Shown: positions 24,933 to 30,828 of the stretch, one piece after another
Numbering within the stretch: position 1 is the first letter of the stretch
Layout: each line of letters begins with the position of its first letter
NCBI GenBank assembly: GCA_938045085.1
Contig: CALINZ010000166.1
Span: 1 to 30,828 of the forward strand
Origin: an uncultured Collinsella sp.
Lineage (GTDB): Bacteria; Actinomycetota; Coriobacteriia; Coriobacteriales; Coriobacteriaceae
Length of the DNA: 30,828 nt
Direction: 5' to 3'
Position numbers and translations under genes: made by a program
Notes under the pieces: generated by a model
What the model saw: only the letters and a program-made list of their open reading frames with translations
Database searches by the model: none
Told to the model about the DNA's origin: nothing

Positions 24933-24960
24933 CCCGCGTGGGCTTGCGGCTCACGCGGGA
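24920..24960 (-). terminator. Intrinsic terminator of the one-TM hypothetical gene
   Basis: On the minus strand TCCCGCGTG and CACGCGGGA (24960-24952 with 24940-24932) form a 9-bp stem with an 11-nt loop, followed by TGATTTTTCTG. It starts 25 nt past the stop codon. Its T-tail is also the end of the large palindrome. Confidence 0.75.
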
Positions 24961-24985
24961 TGACATCGTTCTATGTGGCTGCGGA

Positions 24986-25951
24986 CTACTTTTTCTTGTC
25001 CTGTTCCAGCAGTTCGGACGGTGTGCGATCGGGCTTGCCGCCGCGGAAAATCTCGCGGCCATGCAGACGATGCTCCAGGTCACGCTCGGTCTTTTCCTCG
25101 TCAATCTTGGTCTGGCTCACCACCGGATCCTCAATCAACGACGACACCGAGTTCACCTGCTTCTGAATGCGCTCGGCGATGGTGTCATCCATACTCACGA
25201 TGCCCATCTTCCAGTCGATACTCGTGGCGTTGGATGAGCTCTTGGTCCACACGAACGTCAAAATGGCGCTCTGGTGGCCCAGCGCGGGGAACATGCCAAA
25301 GAAGGAATCGTGCTGAATGTTGCTATCCTCGTCGATATAGGCGTGAACGTTATACACCACGCGGTCGATCTTGTCGTTGAGCAGCGCGTTGGTCGCAAGC
25401 GCCGCGGCCTGGATCTGCCCGTTGGACAGCAGCTCGAGCTCGTTGGCAGACGATGTGTCCAACACCGTCACCTCGACCGTGCCCGTACGCTCATCGGCTT
25501 CATCGACGGTAAAGTCGAGCGGGAACTGCGTAAAGCCGTTGCCCCACTCGAGTCCACCCTTGAGTGCTGTAGAAACGGTATCAACCGAAACGCTCTCGGA
25601 CAGGTTGGCGGTATTCAGACGGCGCATCACGCCGTAGCCGATCTGCATGCCCACGATCAGCACCAAAATACCGATGACCACGGCCATCGCGGTCTTCGTA
25701 ATGGTATGGCTCACCTGCGAGCCAGAAGGATCGTCCTCGGACAGCGGGTCGATATGTTTTGCCTGGCTCGCGCGGTCCTCGCTGCGCAGCTGCGCTAGCG
25801 CCGCTTTGTCACCGCGCTTGGCCGCAGCCTCCTTCTCACGCATGCGCTCGGTACGCTTTTTGGCAAGCGTAGGATCCAAGACGCCGGATGCATCGATTTC
25901 GGAGAATAACTCCGTCACTTCTTCCGGAGTCAAAGGGTTCTTGTCAGCCAT
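24986..25951 (-). CDS. Hypothetical single-pass membrane protein
   Basis: I do not recognise this 321-residue protein. The N-terminus is cytoplasmic and charged (LTPEEVTELFSEIDASGVLDP, then a Lys/Arg/Glu/Ala-rich stretch that may be a coiled coil). One membrane segment lies at about residues 86-107 (KTAMAVVIGILVLIVGMQIGYGV). The remaining 210 residues would lie outside, with beta-rich segments (RTGTVEVTVLD, DRVVYNVHAYI, ILTFVWTKSS) and a charged C-terminus ending in KDKKK-like sequence. The ATG at 25951 follows AGGAAG. It starts 19 bp after the ABC exporter stop, so the two are probably one operon and may act together. Confidence 0.8.
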   Translation of the reverse strand: MADKNPLTPEEVTELFSEIDASGVLDPTLAKKRTERMREKEAAAKRGDKAALAQLRSEDRASQAKHIDPLSEDDPSGSQVSHTITKTAMAVVIGILVLIVGMQIGYGVMRRLNTANLSESVSVDTVSTALKGGLEWGNGFTQFPLDFTVDEADERTGTVEVTVLDTSSANELELLSNGQIQAAALATNALLNDKIDRVVYNVHAYIDEDSNIQHDSFFGMFPALGHQSAILTFVWTKSSSNATSIDWKMGIVSMDDTIAERIQKQVNSVSSLIEDPVVSQTKIDEEKTERDLEHRLHGREIFRGGKPDRTPSELLEQDKKK

Positions 25952-25970
25952 AAACTTCCTGTCATATCAA

Positions 25971-27743
25971 TCAGTCGAGCTCGTGCGCACGCGCACCTTC
26001 GAACTGCATTCGATAGTAACGGGCATAGGTGCCGCCACGGGCGAGAAGCTCCTCGTGCGTGCCACGCTCCACAACGCGACCATGCTCAACGGTCGCAATC
26101 TCATCGGCATGCTTAATGGTCGAAAGACGGTGGGCGATGATAATCGTGGTGCGGCCGCGTGCCAGCTCTTCGAGCGACTCCTGCACCGCCTCCTCGCTCT
26201 CGTTATCCAAAGCACTCGTCGCCTCGTCCAAGATCAGGATCTTGGGGTTCTTGAGAAACACGCGCGCGATGGCAACGCGCTGCTTCTGTCCGCCCGAAAG
26301 ACGGCTGCCGCGCTCGCCCACCACGGTGTCGTAGCCCTGTGGAAGCGATTCGATAAAGGTATCGATATTGGCGCGACGGGCGGCGTCGGCGATCTCTTCC
26401 GCCGTAGCGCTCGGCTTGCCGTAGGCGATGTTCTCGCCAATCGTACCGTCAAACAGATAGACATCCTGCTGCACCAGGCCGATGGCGCGACGCAGGCTCT
26501 GCTGCGTTACATCACGCACGTCCTGGCCGTCGATGCTAATGGATCCGGTGGCCACGTCATAAAAGCGCGGCAGCAGCGAACAGGTCGTGGACTTGCCGCC
26601 GCCCGAAGGGCCAACCAAAGCGATGGTCTGCCCGGGCTTGATAGACAGGTCCATGTGGTCGATAACAGGACGCTCGTCGGCATCGCCCTCGCCCAGCTCG
26701 ACATCCTCGTAGTTAAAGCACACGTCGTGATACTCCACGGCGCCGGCAGTCACCTGCAGATCCGTAGCGCCCGGCTTGTCCTGGATATCCGGCGCCGTCG
26801 AGAGCACCTCGTCCATACGCTTAAAGCCGGCGATAGCCTTCTGATACGTTTCGGCCGAATTGACGAGCGTCTCAAGCGGCGTGCAGAACAGCGAAATATA
26901 GAGTGCGAAGGTCGCCATATCGACCGCCTGCAGCTGCCCCTGGGCGACCAGCCATCCGCCCAGCAGCACTACGATCACATAGAGCACACCCGAGAGCAGG
27001 CCATACGTCGCGGTATAGACGCCCATGGCGTGATACATGTTCTCCTTGGACAAAAGGTAGCGGTCGTTAGAGGCACGGAACTTGGCACGCTCGGTCTCCT
27101 CGTTGGCAAAGCTCTTGACTACGCGCATGCCCGCAAGCGAATCCTGCAGCTGCGCATTGATGCCGCTGATCTTTTTGCGGTTGTCGCTAAAAACCTCGCG
27201 CATGCGCACGTTCTGCCAAAACATGATGACCGCAAACGCCGCCGTCACCACGGCCATGGCGAGCGCCAGCACCGGGGCGATGGTAAAGAGGATCGCAAAC
27301 GAGCCAATAATCTCGATGCCGCAGATGATGATCCACTCGGGCACGTGGTGCGCCGCCTCGCAGATATCGAACAGATCGTTGACCACGCGGCTCATCATGT
27401 CGCCCGAACTGTTGCGGTCGAAGTACGCAAAGTTAAAGCGCTCGTACTGGTCAAACAGGTCCTCGCGCATCTTGGACTCCATGCGCGCACCCATCACGTG
27501 GCCCCAATAGCTCACAAAGTAGCGGCAGGCGCAGCGAACGGCATACATCAGCACCAGCCCCACCGCGATCATACCGAGCGCCTGCATAATGGCAGCCTGG
27601 CCCTGGGTAAACAGCCCACCGGTCAAATTGCGCAGAATAATGGGGAACGCCAGGTCAATGGCGGCAAGCACCAGAGCACAAACAGTATCAGCAACAAAAA
27701 GCCCCATCTGGGGCTTGTAATACGAAAGAAACCTCTTCAGCAT
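25971..27743 (-). CDS. ABC transporter, fused permease and ATPase (exporter type)
   Basis: The 590-residue half-transporter would work as a dimer in the cytoplasmic membrane. An N-terminal six-helix exporter domain is followed by an ATPase with Walker A GPSGGGKST (378-386), Q-loop GLVQQDVYLFDGTI, signature LSGGQKQRVAIAR (482-494), Walker B ILILDE and the switch His in IIIAHRLSTI. All motifs are intact. It resembles the MsbA/BmrA multidrug-lipid exporters; the substrate is not predictable. It is a single gene rather than the two-gene heterodimer form. The ATG at 27743 follows GAGGATTAC. The one-TM hypothetical follows closely. Confidence 0.92.
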   Translation of the reverse strand: MLKRFLSYYKPQMGLFVADTVCALVLAAIDLAFPIILRNLTGGLFTQGQAAIMQALGMIAVGLVLMYAVRCACRYFVSYWGHVMGARMESKMREDLFDQYERFNFAYFDRNSSGDMMSRVVNDLFDICEAAHHVPEWIIICGIEIIGSFAILFTIAPVLALAMAVVTAAFAVIMFWQNVRMREVFSDNRKKISGINAQLQDSLAGMRVVKSFANEETERAKFRASNDRYLLSKENMYHAMGVYTATYGLLSGVLYVIVVLLGGWLVAQGQLQAVDMATFALYISLFCTPLETLVNSAETYQKAIAGFKRMDEVLSTAPDIQDKPGATDLQVTAGAVEYHDVCFNYEDVELGEGDADERPVIDHMDLSIKPGQTIALVGPSGGGKSTTCSLLPRFYDVATGSISIDGQDVRDVTQQSLRRAIGLVQQDVYLFDGTIGENIAYGKPSATAEEIADAARRANIDTFIESLPQGYDTVVGERGSRLSGGQKQRVAIARVFLKNPKILILDEATSALDNESEEAVQESLEELARGRTTIIIAHRLSTIKHADEIATVEHGRVVERGTHEELLARGGTYARYYRMQFEGARAHELD

Positions 27744-27774
27744 GTAATCCTCAAAGAAATATCAGCAACGTAAG

Positions 27775-27813
27775 GCCCTGGGACAAAGCAATCAGTAGTA
27801 CTTGTCCCAGGGC
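27775..27813. repeat. Palindrome GCCCTGGGACAA/TTGTCCCAGGGC after the Nudix gene
   Basis: Perfect 12-bp arms (27775-27786, 27802-27813) flank a 15-nt loop. It begins 11 nt past the Nudix stop codon and lacks a T-run, so it may be a weak terminator or another member of the GGGAC palindromes that follow genes here. Confidence 0.75.
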
Positions 27814-27824
27814 TACCCCACTCG

Positions 27825-28520
27825 TTAAAGCTCCGTGCCCCCAAGGCGGTGCGCGATGCTGTCGCAGGCAAGCGCGCCTACGACGGTCTTGGCGTCTTCG
27901 ATCTTGCCGTCGAGTACGGCGTCGATCAGCTCGTGCAGCGGCACCAGGTCCACGTTGACAAACTCGTCATCATCGGGGTTGGGCGCATCAAACTCGAGCT
28001 TGGTAGCCAAGTAGATGTGGATAATCTCATCGCAAAAACCGCAGGACGTGGCAATCGACGTCAAAAAGCGAATACGACCAGCCCTAAAGCCCGTCTCCTC
28101 GTGCAGTTCGCGATTGGCGCAATCGAGCGGGTCCTCGCCTGGATCGAGCTTGCCGGCGGGAATCTCGACCGTCACGCGGTCGATGGCGGTGCGGTACTGA
28201 CGCACCAGTACGATCTTGCCGCTCTCGGTCAGTGCCACAACGGCCGCCGCACCCGGATGGCGAACGATATCGCGGGCGCTGCGGTGGCCGTTGGGCAACT
28301 CAACCTCAAGACGGTGGACGTCGAGGATCTTGCCCTTCCAGGCGCACTCCTCCGAAAGAATCTTCTCGTGCAGCTCGGCATCGTGCGGGTCGTCGTCGCC
28401 CAGCACCAGTGCCGGCTCGTCAGCGACCTCGCCACCAGGCTCGCCCTCGGCATGCCCATACATGCGGCCGTCCTCTTCGACAATCTGCGCGTCCACGAGC
28501 TCTTCGTTCTTCTCGTCCAT
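27825..28520 (-). CDS. Nudix hydrolase (ADP-ribose pyrophosphatase-like)
   Basis: The 231-residue protein has a full Nudix box (about residues 123-145: GKLDPGED then CANRELHEETGF) preceded by VLVRQYRTAIDRVTVEIPAG, the pattern of ADP-ribose pyrophosphatases. These cleave ADP-ribose to AMP and ribose 5-phosphate. An acidic N-terminal extension of about 50 residues (AQIVEEDGRMYGHAEGEPGG and on) has no recognised domain. The ATG at 28520 is preferred because GAGAGGA ends 9 nt before it; the upstream ATG at 28529 directly abuts that sequence. It starts 21 bp after the purD stop and is probably co-transcribed. Its products could return to AMP and PRPP pools, which is inference. Confidence 0.88.
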   Translation of the reverse strand: MDEKNEELVDAQIVEEDGRMYGHAEGEPGGEVADEPALVLGDDDPHDAELHEKILSEECAWKGKILDVHRLEVELPNGHRSARDIVRHPGAAAVVALTESGKIVLVRQYRTAIDRVTVEIPAGKLDPGEDPLDCANRELHEETGFRAGRIRFLTSIATSCGFCDEIIHIYLATKLEFDAPNPDDDEFVNVDLVPLHELIDAVLDGKIEDAKTVVGALACDSIAHRLGGTEL

Positions 28521-28541
28521 CCGTCTCATTCCTCTCGGATT

Positions 28542-29846
28542 TTAGGCATCCCAGGCGTCGCGGCCGCGCAGCGCGCGCAGGCCGATGTCGTGACGCAGGG
28601 TCTTGCCCTCAAAATCAATCTTCTCGCAGGCCTCGTAGGCAAGGTTGCGAGCGCTCTCGAACGTGTCGCCCAGAGCGGTCACGGCAAGCACACGACCGCC
28701 GTTGGTCACGAGCTGACCGTCCACCACGGCGGTGCCCGCGTGGTACACGGTCACGTTCTCCATGGCCTCGGCATCGGCAATACCGGTGATGACCTTGCCC
28801 TTCTCGTAGCTGCCGGGGTAGCCCGCGCTCGTCAGGACAACGGCCACGGCCCACTCGTCGCGCCAGTCGAGTTCAATCTGGTCGAGCTCGCAGTTGGCAC
28901 AAGCCAACATGACCTCGACCAGGTCGTTCTTAAGGCGCGGCAGCACGACCTGCGTCTCGGGGTCGCCAAAGCGGGCATTGAACTCCAGCACCTTGGGGCC
29001 GGCAGGCGTGAGCATAAAGCCGCCGTACAGGCAGCCGCGGTAGTCGATACCCTCAGCAGCGAGCTCGGCCACGGTCTGCTCCATGACCTTCACCATGGTG
29101 GCGTGCTCCTCGTCAGTCACGATGGGCACCGGGCTGTAGACGCCCATGCCGCCGGTGTTGGGGCCCTTGTCGCCCTCGAGCGCACGCTTGTGGTCCTGAG
29201 AGGTGGCCATGGGGCGCACGGTCGTGCCGTCGGTAAAGGCCAGCAGCGAGCACTCGGGACCAACGAGCATCTCCTCGATAACCACGGTGTTGCCGGCATC
29301 GCCAAAGGTGCCGCCAAAGCACTCGCGCACGGCCTCCTCGGCCTGCGCAAGCTCGGTTGCCACGATAACGCCTTTGCCCGCGGCAAGGCCGTCGGCCTTG
29401 ACGACCAGCGGAGCGCCCTGCTCACGCACATAGGCAAGAGCCGAAGCCTCGTCGGTAAACGAGCCGTAGGCCGCCGTCGGGATACCAGCGCGCTCCATGA
29501 GCTGCTTGGAGAACAGCTTGGAGCCCTCCATCTGGGCGCCCTCGGCACCCGGGCCAAAGCAGGGAATACCCGCCGCGCGCACGGCGTCGGCCACGCCCGC
29601 CACGAGCGGAGCCTCGGGGCCAATCACCACGAGTCCGCATCCGTGGCTCTGCGCAAACGCCGCCACGGCCGCAGGATCGCAGTCGTCGAGAACAACGTTC
29701 TCGCCGCAGCTCGCGGTGCCGCCGTTACCCGGCGCGATGTAGAGCTTGCCGGCGCGCGGTGATGCTGCGAGCTTAGCTGCCAAAGCATGCTCGCGGCCGC
29801 CGCTGCCCAACAACAGGATGTCGATGGTTTGAGTGTCCGCCTTCAA
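28542..29846 (-). CDS. purD: Phosphoribosylamine-glycine ligase (GAR synthetase), TTG start
   Basis: PurD joins glycine to phosphoribosylamine with ATP, the second step of purine synthesis. From the chosen start the product is 434 residues, the usual family length. Signatures are ILLLGSGGREHALA at the N-terminus, the ATP-grasp parts PLVVKADGLAAGKGVIVA and NTGGMGVYSPVPIV, and LEFNARFGDPETQ. The frame is open to 30014, but only the TTG at 29846 has a ribosome site (AGGAGG, 5 nt upstream) and yields the normal N-terminus, so a TTG start is inferred. The Nudix gene follows at 21 bp. purA lies upstream, separated by a terminator-like hairpin. Confidence 0.95.
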   Translation of the reverse strand: MKADTQTIDILLLGSGGREHALAAKLAASPRAGKLYIAPGNGGTASCGENVVLDDCDPAAVAAFAQSHGCGLVVIGPEAPLVAGVADAVRAAGIPCFGPGAEGAQMEGSKLFSKQLMERAGIPTAAYGSFTDEASALAYVREQGAPLVVKADGLAAGKGVIVATELAQAEEAVRECFGGTFGDAGNTVVIEEMLVGPECSLLAFTDGTTVRPMATSQDHKRALEGDKGPNTGGMGVYSPVPIVTDEEHATMVKVMEQTVAELAAEGIDYRGCLYGGFMLTPAGPKVLEFNARFGDPETQVVLPRLKNDLVEVMLACANCELDQIELDWRDEWAVAVVLTSAGYPGSYEKGKVITGIADAEAMENVTVYHAGTAVVDGQLVTNGGRVLAVTALGDTFESARNLAYEACEKIDFEGKTLRHDIGLRALRGRDAWDA

Positions 29847-29895
29847 GGGTGCCTCCTCTATGGATGAATGGCCCGCTCCGCGCGAGCCCTTTGCA

Positions 29896-29942
29896 AGCAA
29901 ATATACCCCTCGGCCGCCCGTCCGGGCTGCAAAGGGGTATAT
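29896..29942 (-). terminator. Terminator-like hairpin after purA
   Basis: ATATACCCCT and AGGGGTATAT (29901-29910, 29933-29942) form a perfect 10-bp stem, with an inner GCCCG/CGGGC hairpin in the loop. On the minus strand the 3' side continues into TTGCTTGC. The T-run is weak, so purA transcripts may partly continue into purD. Confidence 0.6.
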
Positions 29943-29964
29943 CGCAATAACCAAATAGTCCCGA

Positions 29965-30828
<864 letters not shown>

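Larger units (their letters stand above)
24690..24985. other. Interval between the hypothetical gene and carA
   Basis: Reading leftward from carA's upstream side: an AT-rich region (24770-24830) and a possible -10 TAGAAT (24753-24748) for carA, then a large palindrome (24827-24932) and the terminator of the gene at 25951-24986. No pyrimidine attenuator or PyrR-binding stem-loop is recognisable, and no small gene. Confidence 0.5.

Noticed and set aside
25647..27773. 708-codon rightward frame opposite the ABC exporter
   Set aside because: It is a mirror of an intact exporter gene; the protein has no family resemblance. The same holds for long frames opposite carB, carA, purD and the transport genes.

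Overview
The window is about 31 kb of GC-rich (roughly 60% GC) bacterial chromosome. Gene content, protein sequences and intergenic style point to a gut Coriobacteriia, most likely Collinsella or a close relative. That assignment rests on recognition of the sequences, not on a search. There are no rRNA or tRNA genes, no CRISPR array, no phage genes and no transposase gene.

Layout. The first 3.9 kb reads rightward: the 3' end of prs, then pth, then nfnA-nfnB (ferredoxin/NADH/NADP+ electron bifurcation). Nearly everything afterwards reads leftward. From low to high coordinate: a cytidylate-kinase-like gene; a four-gene polar amino acid ABC importer (two permeases, binding lipoprotein, ATPase); a GatB/YqeY-domain gene; a membrane-anchored PpiC foldase; an orphan galactitol-type PTS EIIA; an AT-richer AlbA/HATPase gene that looks imported; purN, purM and purF; one rightward membrane protein (16023-17252); a moaE-like gene, a class B sortase and purE; carB and carA; a one-TM hypothetical and an ABC exporter; a Nudix hydrolase and purD; and the 3' part of purA.

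How the genes work together. prs makes PRPP, and purF, purD, purN, purM, purE and purA use it or its products to build purines. carA-carB makes carbamoyl phosphate for pyrimidines and arginine. Most of this leftward half is therefore a loose nucleotide-synthesis neighbourhood interrupted by transport and envelope genes. purL, purK, purC, purB and purH are not in the window.

The most unusual feature is between the genes. There are many long inverted repeats, most of them flush with or just past stop codons. A 48-bp two-hairpin element occurs twice with identical boundaries, and in both places its first three bases are the stop codon of the host gene (pth and purF). A wider family carrying GGGACAG/CTGTCCC follows at least four more genes. 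A second class of very long palindromes (arms up to 32 bp perfect) has a GCTTCGC(A/G)AAG apical motif. Three palindromes of different kinds are stacked in the 437 bp between carB and purE. This looks like a REP/RAYT-type system of small mobile palindromes that favours gene 3' ends, with the mobilising enzyme outside the window.
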